This document shows, piece by piece, positions 15,524 to 24,640 of a stretch of 64,000 bases of DNA. The notes under the pieces are model-generated. The model searched no databases. It was not told the DNA's origin and saw only the letters and a list, made by a program, of their open reading frames with translations. The stretch is taken from positions 62,001 through 126,000 of the forward strand of contig JAJTEW010000003.1 of assembly GCA_021299875.1 (NCBI GenBank). The letters are read 5' to 3'. A program made the translations under genes and the position numbers. The stretch is from Comamonadaceae bacterium. Lineage in GTDB: Bacteria > Pseudomonadota > Gammaproteobacteria > Burkholderiales > Burkholderiaceae_C. Position 1 is the stretch's first letter. Each line of letters begins with the position of its first letter.

Positions 15524-16911
15524 GCCGGCTCGGTGGACTTCTTTTTCAGCCCGAACGCCACCAGCAGCATCACAAGCATGCTCAAGGTCAGGACCAGGTA
15601 AGCGTGGCCAAAGCCGGTCAGCTCACCGCCTTCAAAGTCGGCCATGGCGCTGATGCAGGTCACCGCCAACAGCGTGCCGACGGCATTCAAAATCGTGATC
15701 AAGCCCTGTGCTGTGCCGCGCTGGGCAGGCGGTGCTTCATCCATCGCAATGGTGCGCAGCGCGCCGCTGACCACCACACCCACACCAATCCCGATCAATA
15801 CCGACGCGATCAAGAACGCGGTCAATCCGGTCTGAGGCACGGCGCTTTGCAGGTAGCCCAGCGTCAGCAGCGCGAAGCCAAAGATCACCATGCTTCGAGC
15901 GCCCAGACGGTTGAGCAGCCGACCTGCCGCCATGGAGCCCACCATGGAGCACAGCACCAGAGGCAGCAGGGACAGCCCCGCGGACGCCACGCTGACCCCA
16001 TAGGCCAGTGTGGCGATGGAGGTCAAAAAGACAATGCCGCCCATGGAAAATCCCACCCCCAGCGTCAGCACAGAGGCACAAGCCAGTTGCCGGTTTGCAA
16101 ACAGGTCGATGGGTATCAAGGGTTGCGCCTGTCGTTTTTCAATGGCGACCAATGCGACCAGCAGTGCTCCACTGGCCGCCAGAAACCATGGCCACAGCAG
16201 CATCCCGGTGGCCGAGTCCGGCAGGCGCGAAATGCCCATCACCAAGCACAGCAGCAACAACAAGGTGCAGGTGATGCCAGCCAAGTCAATGCGCCCTGGT
16301 GCCGCGCTGTTGCGCTGGCTCGGCAAGCTGCGGGCGCCCCACCACAACACGAGCAGAGCGACGGGCAGGTTCACCAAAAACAGCCAACGCCAGCCCAGCG
16401 TGGAGGTGAGCAAGGTCGCCAGGGGCGGCCCGAGCACAAAGGCCATGCCGTGGGTGGCGCCAATCAGCCCCAAGATGCGGCCCCGCCGCTCGGCGCTGAA
16501 CACATCACCAATCACGGCACTGGCCACCGGCGCTATGCCCCCTGCGCCGATGCCCTGGATGGCACGGCCCACCAGCAGCATGTCAAAGTCGGGTGAGGCG
16601 GCGATGCACAAAGAGCCGATGGCGAAAAGCGCCACACTGGTCAAATACACCGGTCGGCGGCCATGGCGGTCGCTGAAGTAAGCCATCAGCGCCGTGCTGC
16701 ACAGCGAACTCAGAGAAAAAACGGTGGTCAGCAGCCCGGCGGATCGGTTGTCGACACCAAAGGCTTCACGCAATGCAGGCAGAACCGGCCCCACGATGGC
16801 TGTATCGAGTGCCGCCATGAAGACGCCAATAAAGAGCACCTGCACCAAGCGGCGTTCTGCTGTGTCGGCAGCTGGCAAAGAAACTGGGCTGGGGGTCTGC
16901 TGTTGGCTCAT
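15520..16911 (-). CDS. MFS drug/metabolite exporter
   Basis: A 463-residue membrane protein of the major facilitator superfamily. Motif A between helices 2 and 3 reads YFSDRHGRRPVY, helix 4 has the conserved GRAIQGIGAG, and VLGPPLATLL resembles the antiporter motif C. The hydrophobic pattern suggests 14 helices, as in DHA2 proton-coupled exporters. The substrate is unknown. The start at 16911 (ATG) is one codon after a TTG; no strong ribosome site is visible. It lies downstream of the PsiF-like gene on the same strand. Confidence 0.88.
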   Translation of the reverse strand: MSQQQTPSPVSLPAADTAERRLVQVLFIGVFMAALDTAIVGPVLPALREAFGVDNRSAGLLTTVFSLSSLCSTALMAYFSDRHGRRPVYLTSVALFAIGSLCIAASPDFDMLLVGRAIQGIGAGGIAPVASAVIGDVFSAERRGRILGLIGATHGMAFVLGPPLATLLTSTLGWRWLFLVNLPVALLVLWWGARSLPSQRNSAAPGRIDLAGITCTLLLLLCLVMGISRLPDSATGMLLWPWFLAASGALLVALVAIEKRQAQPLIPIDLFANRQLACASVLTLGVGFSMGGIVFLTSIATLAYGVSVASAGLSLLPLVLCSMVGSMAAGRLLNRLGARSMVIFGFALLTLGYLQSAVPQTGLTAFLIASVLIGIGVGVVVSGALRTIAMDEAPPAQRGTAQGLITILNAVGTLLAVTCISAMADFEGGELTGFGHAYLVLTLSMLVMLLVAFGLKKKSTEPA

Positions 16912-17105
16912 CAAGGTGTGTGAATGGGGCTGATCATGGATGCGCAGGCTCTATTTTTCGGGGGTCCGCCATCTCAGAAGCGGTTGTTTGTGGATCGCCC
17001 AATTGCAAAGTATGCCGGAATTCAACCAAACACCAAGCGGTTGCAAATTTCAATTTCTTGGTTGGGGTCAGAGTGGTCGCATGAGCCCCTGTGCGGCCAA
17101 GAAAA

Positions 17106-17372
17106 TCAGCCGCCAGTGGCATCCTTGATGCATTTTTGGGTGAAACTGCTTTTGGCTGCACCTGCCAGTTTTTTATCAGCGGCCTGTGCCTCACATGTGG
17201 CGGTGGCGGTGGCCAAAGCCGCTGCAGCGTCTTTTTCGCACTTTTGAACAAAGCTGTTTTTGGCAGCACCTGCCAGTTTTTTCTCGGCAGCTTGTGCTTC
17301 GCACTTGGCAGCAAAAGCGGGAGCGCTCAAGGTCAGGAGGGCAACAGTCAGCAAAGCAGTGAATTTTTTCAT
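17106..17372 (-). CDS. PsiF repeat protein, exported
   Basis: An 88-residue protein with a clear Sec signal peptide (MKKFTALLTVALLTLSAPAF, cleavage after AFA). The mature part is two copies of a PsiF-type repeat: CEAQAAEKKLAGAAKNSFVQKC at 24-45 in outline, and a near copy from Cys60 to Cys81. Each copy begins and ends with Cys, so one disulfide per repeat is likely in the periplasm. PsiF of E. coli is induced by phosphate starvation; its role is unknown. GGAACTCC lies before the ATG. Confidence 0.85.
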   Translation of the reverse strand: MKKFTALLTVALLTLSAPAFAAKCEAQAAEKKLAGAAKNSFVQKCEKDAAAALATATATCEAQAADKKLAGAAKSSFTQKCIKDATGG

Positions 17373-17680
17373 TGGAGTTCCGTGGATGAAAGTCAGATCA
17401 AAAATTAACAAAATTATCAATGATTGGCAAGTGGGATGATTTTGGGCTTTTTGAAAATGTTGCGCATTTATTGAGACCCCGCGCCCATTGAACCTTCTGT
17501 GTTCAGACAGAAAAATTAGCCACCATCACGATCCATTGACCAGTACCTGCTCCACCCCTGTCATTGCATACTCGCCGCTGACCCGTTTGGGGTCTGGTCA
17601 AATGCCAAAAGGCAAGTCGGCCCACTTCTGCCAAATTTGCGCAAATCGAATCACCCGTGAATGGAAAATGGAGGTACACC
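17373..17680. other. Divergent intergenic region with inverted repeat
   Basis: This 308-base region separates the minus-strand psiF-like gene and the plus-strand aldolase-like gene. It is AT-rich near the psiF-like start. A hairpin or operator TTCTGT-N6-ACAGAA lies at 17495-17512. No coding sequence was recognised. Confidence 0.45.
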
Positions 17681-18400
17681 ATGCAAGCCAATCAAACCTT
17701 TGAAACCCTGTTGCCGCTGCGCGAAGATCTGGCGCTGGCCCTGCGTGCGGCCGCCCATCAAGGGCTGAGCGAGGGCGTGTGCAACCACTTCAGTGTGGCG
17801 GTGCCTGGTCGGGACGATTGGTTTTTGCTCAACCCGCGAGGCTTGCATTGGCGTGAGGTGCAAGCGGCCGACATCGTGATGTGCAACGCAGCTGGCGAGC
17901 AGCTGGCGGGCCGTCACCCGGTGGAGCCCACGGCCATGTTCATCCATGCGGCGGTGCACCGCATTGCGCGCAAGTCGGTCGTGCTGCACACCCACATGCC
18001 GCACGCCACGGCCCTGACCTTGACGGCGGCCCGAGCTTTGGACACGCGGCTGTCCCAAACCGCCATGCGCTTTCATGGCCGCGTGGCGGTGGACGCCGAC
18101 TACAACGGACTGGCCTTGGACATGACCGAAGGCGAGCGCATCGCGCATGCCATGCAGGGGGCAGATGTGGTGTTCTTGGGCAACCACGGCGTCATCGTCT
18201 GCGGTGAACGTGTGGACTATGCCTATGACGACCTGTACTACCTGGAGCGCGCCTGCCAGGCACAGGTGCTGGCGGCCTCGACCGGCGTGGCGCTGAAACC
18301 CGTGGACGCCGCGCTCGCTCAGCGTGTGGCGGAACAGGCCAACGGGGAGCGACTTCAGTCGGAGCTGTTTTTCGCCAGCTTGCGAAGGATGCGACTCTAA
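17681..18400 (+). CDS. Class II aldolase/adducin family protein
   Basis: A 239-residue protein of the fuculose-phosphate aldolase/adducin head fold. The zinc-binding His pair is in VLHTHMP (His103, His105), with the third in FLGNHG (His169); NHFSVAVPG early in the protein is the usual phosphate-loop region. Such proteins cleave or decarboxylate hydroxy-oxo acids; the substrate is unknown. GGAGGT lies 5 bases before the ATG at 17681, which decides the start. The SRAP gene starts only 2 bases after its stop. A paralogue is at 27725-28495. Confidence 0.88.
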   Translation: MQANQTFETLLPLREDLALALRAAAHQGLSEGVCNHFSVAVPGRDDWFLLNPRGLHWREVQAADIVMCNAAGEQLAGRHPVEPTAMFIHAAVHRIARKSVVLHTHMPHATALTLTAARALDTRLSQTAMRFHGRVAVDADYNGLALDMTEGERIAHAMQGADVVFLGNHGVIVCGERVDYAYDDLYYLERACQAQVLAASTGVALKPVDAALAQRVAEQANGERLQSELFFASLRRMRL

Positions 18401-18402
18401 AC

Positions 18403-19032
18403 GTGTGCACGAATTTCACGCCAACCCGACGCGCCCAGTGGGTCAAAGAAACCCTGGGTGTCGATCTGCCTTCAGGCTACCCAGACGAAACCTTTCCCGG
18501 TTACCTGGCCCCCTTGGTCGTCAAGAGTCGCCAGTCCGAACGTGTGGCCTGTGGTTTGGCTCGGTTTGGTTTGATTCCGGCTTGGGCCAAGGACACCAAG
18601 ATCAGTCGGCACACTTACAACGCACGCAGCGAAACGGTGGCAGAAAAACCCAGTTACCGAACCGCATGGCGGCAGCGACAGTTTGGCCTGGTGTTGGTCG
18701 ACCACTTTTACGAGCCCAGTTACGCATCGGGCAAGGCTGTCCGATGGAAAATTGAACGCACGTCTGGCGAGCCGTTTGGCATTGCCTGCCTTTGGGACCG
18801 TTGGACAGACCTCGCTTCAGGGGAGCGGGTGGTGAGTTTTTCCATGTTGACGGTCAATGCAGATGGGCATCCGGTGATGAAGCAGTTTCACAAGCCCGGA
18901 GACGAAAAACGCACCCCTGTGGTCATTGCGCCAGAGTGGCACGACGCCTGGCTTTTGGCCGATGCGGCGCAAGCCGCTGAGCTGATGACGTGGGCGCACA
19001 TGCCGGATCTGTCGGCGATGCCCGCGCCATGA
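18403..19032 (+). CDS. SRAP (HMCES/YedK family) abasic-site DNA-protein crosslinking protein
   Basis: A 209-residue SOS response-associated peptidase family protein. The GTG at 18403 gives the order Met-Cys, placing the catalytic Cys at residue 2 as the family requires after Met removal. NARSET (Asn73) and HFYEP (Glu104) match the active-site Asn and Glu of YedK, and His163 may be the fourth residue. These enzymes form a thiazolidine link to abasic sites in single-stranded DNA. The gene begins 2 bases after the aldolase stop. A degenerate paralogue lies at 55312-56043. Confidence 0.88.
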   Translation: MCTNFTPTRRAQWVKETLGVDLPSGYPDETFPGYLAPLVVKSRQSERVACGLARFGLIPAWAKDTKISRHTYNARSETVAEKPSYRTAWRQRQFGLVLVDHFYEPSYASGKAVRWKIERTSGEPFGIACLWDRWTDLASGERVVSFSMLTVNADGHPVMKQFHKPGDEKRTPVVIAPEWHDAWLLADAAQAAELMTWAHMPDLSAMPAP

Positions 19033-19204
19033 TGAGCCCCAGAAAACAGCCCTAAGGGGTGAGGTGCCGATCACGCCGCCATTTTTTTTGCGAATGGCCA
19101 CTGTGGATGAGCGTGGCCGCCTTTGGGGTGTCATGGCGCCGTAGGAGACACCTGACCGCGCAAGGGCTACCGATAATTCATGCTCAAACCCCGAGGAGAA
19201 CCGC

Positions 19205-20404
19205 ATGGCTGGTGCGTTGAATGGATTGCGTGTGCTGGATTTGACCACTGTCCTGATGGGCCCGTTTGCCACGCAACTCATGGCCGATATGGGGGCGGAC
19301 GTGGTCAAGATCGAGTCGCCCGCCGGGGACACGGTGCGCGGTATTGGTCCGATGCGCCATGCGGGGATGGGGTCGATTTTTTTGCATGTCAACCGCAACA
19401 AGCGCAGCTTGGTGTTGGATCTGAAAAAGCCAGAAGGCTTGGCTGCTTTTTTCAAACTGGTCGAGACGGCCGACGTGGTGGTCTACAACATTCGTCCCCG
19501 GGCCATGCAGCGACTGGGTATCGATTACGAACGGCTCCAAGCCATCAATCCGCGCATCATTTATGCAGGCCTGTATGGTTACAGCGAGAAAGGGCCCTAT
19601 GCGGGCAAGCCAGCTTACGATGACTTGATTCAAGGCGCAGCGGCCGTGTCCAGTTTGATGAGCCGTGCCAGTGGTGGCGAGCCCCGCTATGTGCCCCTGA
19701 CGCTGGCCGACCGAACGGTGGGCCTGATGGCGTCCAATGCCATCTTGGCGGCAGTGATTGCACGCCACCAGACGGGTGTGGGCCAGGCGGTGGAGGTGCC
19801 CATGTTCGAGACCATGGCGCAATACGTGTTGGGCGAGCACATGGCCGGTGCCACCTTCGAGCCGCCCATGGGCGAGACGGGTTACCCGCGCTTGCTGGTG
19901 CAAGAGCGCAGACCCTACCCCACCAGCGATGGTCATTTGTGTGTGTTGATTTACACCGACCGGCATTGGCAGACATTTCTGGATTTGATTGGGCAGGGGC
20001 CGTTGTTTGAACAAGACCCGCGTTATGCCAGCATTGGCACGCGGACCCGGCACATCAACGACTTGTACCGTCTGGTGGCGCAGGTCATGGCCACGCAGAG
20101 CACAGAAGTTTGGATGGCGCGGCTGAATGAGGCCGACATTCCTTGCATGCCCATGCACGATGTCGACAGTTTGCTGAAAGACCCGCATTTGCATGCGGTG
20201 GGCATGCTGCAAGAAGTGGATCACCCCACAGAGGGTCGCTTGCAAGAAATTGGCGTGCCCGTCAGCTTTTCTGGCACACCAGGTTTGACCGTGCAAAAAC
20301 CCGCGCCGCGTTTGGGCCAGCACAGCGCCGAGGTGCTGCGCGAAGCGGGCCTGAGCGATGTGGACATTGAAGGTCTGCAAAAGCGCGGCGTGAGCCACGG
20401 TTGA
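19205..20404 (+). CDS. CoA transferase family III (CaiB/BaiF)
   Basis: A 399-residue family III CoA transferase. The opening GLRVLDLTTVLMGPF and VVKIESPAGDTVR are typical, and AYDDLIQGA at 137-145 carries the catalytic Asp that forms the acyl-anhydride. The enzyme moves CoA between carboxylic acids in the cytosol. GAGGAGAA lies before the ATG. It opens the catabolic stretch with acyl-CoA dehydrogenases and enoyl-CoA hydratase, and it faces a Bug receptor gene on the other strand. The acid it activates is unknown. Confidence 0.92.
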   Translation: MAGALNGLRVLDLTTVLMGPFATQLMADMGADVVKIESPAGDTVRGIGPMRHAGMGSIFLHVNRNKRSLVLDLKKPEGLAAFFKLVETADVVVYNIRPRAMQRLGIDYERLQAINPRIIYAGLYGYSEKGPYAGKPAYDDLIQGAAAVSSLMSRASGGEPRYVPLTLADRTVGLMASNAILAAVIARHQTGVGQAVEVPMFETMAQYVLGEHMAGATFEPPMGETGYPRLLVQERRPYPTSDGHLCVLIYTDRHWQTFLDLIGQGPLFEQDPRYASIGTRTRHINDLYRLVAQVMATQSTEVWMARLNEADIPCMPMHDVDSLLKDPHLHAVGMLQEVDHPTEGRLQEIGVPVSFSGTPGLTVQKPAPRLGQHSAEVLREAGLSDVDIEGLQKRGVSHG

Positions 20405-20411
20405 GGCCATG

Positions 20412-20428
20412 GCTTGGCCGCGCCAAGC
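20412..20428. terminator. Hairpin between convergent genes
   Basis: GCTTGGC and GCCAAGC pair around CGC just after the CoA transferase stop; a second short palindrome, GCTTCGAAGC, follows. There is no T run. It may serve as a two-way stop for the CoA transferase and the convergent Bug gene. Confidence 0.4.
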
Positions 20429-20452
20429 GGCGCAGGCGCAAGCTTCGAAGCG

Positions 20453-21418
20453 TCACTCGGCTTTGGCGCCCGAGTCTTTGACCGCTTTGGTCCAGCGCGG
20501 CATTTCGTTGCGCAGGTGGGCGGCGTACTCGGCGGGTGTGCCGCCCAAAATCTCAGCGCCTTGGGCCGCCAGACGGGCGCGCAGATCGGGGTGGGCCAGT
20601 GCCTTGTTCACTTCGGTGTTGAGCTTTTGAATGATGTCGGCCGGTGTGCCGGTGGGCACCACGATGCCTTGCCAAGCGGCGGCATCAAAGCCGGGCATGC
20701 CCGATTCGGCCAGCGTGGGCAAGTCCGGCAAGAGGCTGGAGCGCTTGATGCTGGTCACCGCCAGGCCGCGCAGGCGGTTGTCACGCACATAAGGCAAGAC
20801 CGTGTTGATGGTGTCGATCATGAACTGCGTTTGACCCGCTGCCAGATCCACCAAGCCCGGTGCACTGCCCTTGTAGGGAATGTGTTGGGTTTGTACGCCG
20901 GTTTGCGTGGACATCATGGCGCTGGCCAAATGCGTGATGGTGCCGGTGCCGGAGGAGCTGTAGTTCAGTGCGCCGGGGCGCGACTTGGCCAAGTCCAGAA
21001 ACTCTTTGACGTTGCGCGCGGGCAGCTGCGGGTTGACCACCAGCACCATGGGCACGCTGGCCGTCAGGGCCACGGGCGCGAAGTCTTTCAAGGTGTCGTA
21101 GTTCACCTTGCCGTAGAGCGCTGGGCCAATCACGATGGCCGATGTGTTGTAAAAAATGGTGTAGCCATCGGGTGTGGCTCTGGCGGCCAGTTCGGCGGCC
21201 AGGTTGCCACCTGCGCCGGGTTTGTTGTCGACGATGACCTGTTGACCCAACTGCTCGGACAGTCGTTGTGCCAGTACGCGTGACACCAGGTCGGTGGGGC
21301 CACCGGGTGGGAAGGCGATGATCATGCGCACCGGCTTGTTGGGCCAGCTTTGGGCCCAGAGGCTGCTGGCCATGAGCGCCAAAAAAAGACCCGTCAAAAA
21401 TCGAAGAAAAGTGGTCAT
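20453..21418 (-). CDS. Bug/TctC family periplasmic solute receptor
   Basis: A 321-residue periplasmic receptor with a signal peptide (hydrophobic 8-20, cleavage near LWAQS). Family marks are PVRMIIAFPPGGPTD, VDNKPGAGGNLAAE and LNYSSSGTGTITHLA. GAGGAGTATT lies before the ATG. Upstream on the same strand, 11 bases away, is the D-aminoacylase-like amidohydrolase, so both are probably co-transcribed. This suggests that the ligand, or a product of the amidohydrolase, is a carboxylate such as an N-acyl amino acid; this is inference. Confidence 0.92.
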   Translation of the reverse strand: MTTFLRFLTGLFLALMASSLWAQSWPNKPVRMIIAFPPGGPTDLVSRVLAQRLSEQLGQQVIVDNKPGAGGNLAAELAARATPDGYTIFYNTSAIVIGPALYGKVNYDTLKDFAPVALTASVPMVLVVNPQLPARNVKEFLDLAKSRPGALNYSSSGTGTITHLASAMMSTQTGVQTQHIPYKGSAPGLVDLAAGQTQFMIDTINTVLPYVRDNRLRGLAVTSIKRSSLLPDLPTLAESGMPGFDAAAWQGIVVPTGTPADIIQKLNTEVNKALAHPDLRARLAAQGAEILGGTPAEYAAHLRNEMPRWTKAVKDSGAKAE

Positions 21419-21429
21419 GTCAATACTCC

Positions 21430-23118
21430 TCAGGAATTGAATTGGTCCAGCACTTGGCCGGGCCCATGGGGGTGGTCAACGTAGTCTTGGCCGTCGTGCA
21501 CTTTCACGCCATTGACCCAGACGCCATGCACGCCTGTGGCCTCGCGCACCATGCGCGTGCCGCCGCCAGGCAAATCCTGGCGTGGCAAGGGTTTGGAGAT
21601 GCCCACGGTGGCTGGGTCAAACAGCAACAGGTCGGCGGGCAGGCCCACCTGCAAACGGCCACGGTCGGGGATGCGAAAGCGGTCGGCGGGCTCGCTGGTC
21701 AGGCGGCGCACGCCTTCGGCCAAGCTGAAGTGCCCGGTGTCCCGCACCCAGTGCGATAAAAAGTACAAGCCAAAGCCCGCGTCGCACATGTAGGTCAGGT
21801 GAGCCCCGGCGTCAGACAGCGTGATGACACTGGCGGGGTGTTTGAGCGAGGGGGCCACACCGTCGTCGTTGTTGTTGAAAAACTTGCCCACAAAATGTGT
21901 GCCCAGGTCTTCAGACAGGGCCAGGTCAAAGAACACATCCACCGGATCCAGGCCGCGCTGGTCAGCCAGCGCTTGGATGCTCACGCCTTCGAGTGCCTGG
22001 TTTTGCGGGTGCACAGTTTGACCGACTTCGATGTGCCGCCAGTTGCCTAAAAACAAAATACCCGCTTTGGGTTGGCGCAGGTTCTGGCGGAAGGCTTCGC
22101 GAAAATCGGCCGAGCGGTACAGGCCTGGCAGGGCATCCCGAGTGGCGGTCTTGACGGCATCAAAAGCCGCATGGCTGAGCAGCACGTAGGGATCGGTCAA
22201 GGTGAAGTCAAACGACAGCGGCTGGCAGCTGGTCAGCACATACAACTCGTGGCCGCGGGCCAGGGCTTGGGCGCAGCGCTCGTAATAAGTGGCCCCCAGA
22301 CCGGGGTTGCCCTCGTTGTACATGGTCAACACGGTGGAGATGTAGCCGGGGCGGCCCGTGTCTTGCACGATGGACTCCATCACATCGGGGCTGGCGCGGG
22401 TGCCGGTGGCCATCATGAACACGCCCTTGTTTTTCTCGCCCAGCACCCCGGCCAAAGCCCGTAACTCGCTTTCGGAGGCGATGGTCGAGGGCATGGGAAT
22501 GCCGCCGAAACCGCTGTGGTTGGGGGAGAACGAAGACGCAAAGCCAATGGCGCCGTGCGCCATGGCATCGCGCACCAGGGCCTGCATGGTCTGCAGTTGC
22601 TCGGGCGTGGGATCGACCTGGGCGGAGCCGTCTGCACCCATCACGGCGGTGCGGATGACCGAGTGGCCAGCGAACACGGCGGTGTTGACGTAGGGGCCGA
22701 TGCGGCGCAATTGGTCCATGTATTGGCCAAAGGACTCAAACTGCCAGTCCACGCCCGTCAGCAAGGATTGCAGGTCCATGCCTTCGACCACTGACAGATT
22801 TTTCAGCATGGTCTCGCGCAGTGGCGCAGGGCAGGGCGCGATGCCAAAACCGCAATTGCCAATGACTGCCGTGGTCACGCCCAAAGCGGGCGAGGGCGAC
22901 AGGGTGCGGTCCCAGGTGACTTGTGCGTCGTAGTGGGTGTGCAGGTCGACGATGCCGGGCATCAAGGCCAGGCCTTGGGCATCGATGCTGTCGCGGGCAG
23001 GACCTTCAACATGGCCCAGGTGGGTGATGCGTCCTTGGGAGACGGCCACATCGGCCATGAGGGGCGGGCCGCCCAGGCCGTCATACACCTGCGCATTGCG
23101 GATGATCAAGTCATGCAT
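21430..23118 (-). CDS. Amidohydrolase, N-acyl-D-amino-acid deacylase-like
   Basis: A 562-residue metal-dependent hydrolase of the amidohydrolase superfamily. The metal site HTHYD starts at His60, with the composite beta-sandwich seen at both ends (LIIRNAQVYDG, GVWVNGVKVHDG). GFASSFSPNHSG and SDAGAHLTY are typical of D-aminoacylase/dihydroorotase-like members. The likely reaction is hydrolysis of an N-acyl or cyclic amide bond in the cytosol; the substrate is not known. It precedes a Bug receptor gene in the same transcript. A 353-base gap separates it from the divergent acyl-CoA dehydrogenase. Confidence 0.85.
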   Translation of the reverse strand: MHDLIIRNAQVYDGLGGPPLMADVAVSQGRITHLGHVEGPARDSIDAQGLALMPGIVDLHTHYDAQVTWDRTLSPSPALGVTTAVIGNCGFGIAPCPAPLRETMLKNLSVVEGMDLQSLLTGVDWQFESFGQYMDQLRRIGPYVNTAVFAGHSVIRTAVMGADGSAQVDPTPEQLQTMQALVRDAMAHGAIGFASSFSPNHSGFGGIPMPSTIASESELRALAGVLGEKNKGVFMMATGTRASPDVMESIVQDTGRPGYISTVLTMYNEGNPGLGATYYERCAQALARGHELYVLTSCQPLSFDFTLTDPYVLLSHAAFDAVKTATRDALPGLYRSADFREAFRQNLRQPKAGILFLGNWRHIEVGQTVHPQNQALEGVSIQALADQRGLDPVDVFFDLALSEDLGTHFVGKFFNNNDDGVAPSLKHPASVITLSDAGAHLTYMCDAGFGLYFLSHWVRDTGHFSLAEGVRRLTSEPADRFRIPDRGRLQVGLPADLLLFDPATVGISKPLPRQDLPGGGTRMVREATGVHGVWVNGVKVHDGQDYVDHPHGPGQVLDQFNS

Positions 23119-23470
23119 CTGTCAAAAACCTTGCTGCTGTGAAAGTCGCACTCGGGGAACATGCCCAATATTTTTTGAACTATAGGCAGTTGCCTGCTGC
23201 AGGCTGTCGCGCAGTGGATATCAGGGTTTTCCAGACGTATCCCCTGTTCCTGGGCCTCAAGGTGGAGGGTCCACAAGTGGCCCATGTTGGGTGCCTTCGA
23301 GCGCCGATCGCTGTCACTAAAAGCAATGCCAACATTAGACGAAAACGCCAAGCATCGAAATAATGGGCGGCACCACGTGTCCTGTTTGGACTGTGCCGTT
23401 TGGCGTTGGGCGAAAGATGGGCCATGACGGGTGAATACATGAAGATTTTGTTTGGAAAAGGGGTGTTGGC
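23119..23470. other. Divergent intergenic region
   Basis: This 352-base region separates the amidohydrolase and acyl-CoA dehydrogenase genes. Both promoters should lie here. A short palindrome, CCTGC-T-GCAGG, occurs near 23190-23204. No gene, known operator or RNA fold was recognised. Confidence 0.4.
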
Positions 23471-24628
23471 ATGAGCCAGCTCGATTCACTGAACCCGTCG
23501 GCCATTCCGGCGCAGGACGAAGCGCTGCGCCAGGAGGTGCGGGCATTTTTGACCGAAGCCATGCGTGGTGTGCCTGCCCATGTGCGTGCTCGCTCCTGGA
23601 TGGGTTATGACCCCGAGTTCAGCCGCGAGTTGGGCCGCCGGGGTTGGCTGGGCATCACGTTTCCGGCAGCCTATGGTGGTGCAGGGCGCAGCGCGTTTGC
23701 ACGCTATGTGCTGGTCGAAGAATTTTTGAACTTTGGCGCACCTGTGGGCTCGCACTGGATCGCCGACCGCCAGAGCGGCCCCTTGCTGCTCAAGTACGGC
23801 ACCGGAGCGCAAAAGCTGCGCTACCTGCCCGCCATTTGCCGGGGCGAGGCTTTTTACTGCATCGGCATGAGTGAGCCCGGTGCGGGTTCGGACTTGGCGA
23901 GTGTGCGCACCCGCGCGGTGCCCAATGAATCTGGCTGGTTGTTGAATGGCCAGAAAATTTGGACCACCAACGCCCACAACTGCCACTTCATGATCGCGCT
24001 GGTGCGCACCAGCGGCGAGGCGACCGACCGCCACAAGGGCTTGTCGCAGGTGATTGTCGACTTGTCTTTGCCGGGCGTCATGGTCAGACCCATCGTGGAC
24101 CAGTCGGGCGACAGCCATTTTTGTGAAGTCTTTTTTGAGAACGTGCAGTTGGGGCACGACGCTTTGGTGGGCGATGAAGGCGGGGGTTGGGAGCAGGTCA
24201 CGGCCGAACTGGCTTTTGAGCGCAGCGGGCCCGAGCGTTTGTACTCCAGCATTGCCTTGTTCGACGAGTGGCTGGCCTATGTGCGCACGCCGCAAGGCCG
24301 CACACCGCAGGCGCAGCGCTTGGCGGGCAAGATCCTGAGCCAGCTGGCACCGCTGCGCGCCATGTCGGTGGCCATTACCGAGAAACTCACGCGCGGCGAA
24401 AGCCCCGTGGTCGAAGCAGCCCTCGTCAAAGACCTGGGCACAGGCGTGGAGCAGTTGATCCCAGCAGCCATTGCCGACGACCTGTTCTCGCGTGATGTGA
24501 CCGATGTGCCCGCCGAGTTGCTCAACACCCTCAACTACATCACGCAGGTCGCGCCCAGCTACTCGCTGCGTGGCGGCACGCGTGACATCTTGCGCGGCAT
24601 GATCGCCCGTGGCCTGGGTTTGCGCTGA
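23471..24628 (+). CDS. Acyl-CoA dehydrogenase family protein (large partner)
   Basis: A 385-residue flavoprotein of the acyl-CoA dehydrogenase family. The signature CIGMSEPGAGSDLAS sits near 132-146, WTTNAHNCHFM follows, and LAFERSGPERL lies in the C-terminal helical domain. The end has RGGTRDILRGMIARGLG. It oxidises an acyl-CoA to the 2-enoyl-CoA. A second, shorter dehydrogenase gene follows 12 bases later, an arrangement known from heteromeric enzymes acting on bulky acyl-CoAs. The substrate is unknown. Confidence 0.9.
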   Translation: MSQLDSLNPSAIPAQDEALRQEVRAFLTEAMRGVPAHVRARSWMGYDPEFSRELGRRGWLGITFPAAYGGAGRSAFARYVLVEEFLNFGAPVGSHWIADRQSGPLLLKYGTGAQKLRYLPAICRGEAFYCIGMSEPGAGSDLASVRTRAVPNESGWLLNGQKIWTTNAHNCHFMIALVRTSGEATDRHKGLSQVIVDLSLPGVMVRPIVDQSGDSHFCEVFFENVQLGHDALVGDEGGGWEQVTAELAFERSGPERLYSSIALFDEWLAYVRTPQGRTPQAQRLAGKILSQLAPLRAMSVAITEKLTRGESPVVEAALVKDLGTGVEQLIPAAIADDLFSRDVTDVPAELLNTLNYITQVAPSYSLRGGTRDILRGMIARGLGLR

Positions 24629-24640
24629 AAAGGAAACACC

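Noticed and set aside
16936-17105. Additional small gene between the MFS and PsiF-like genes
   Set aside because: Open frames here are short and lack initiation signals; the stretch is more likely leader sequence of the MFS gene.
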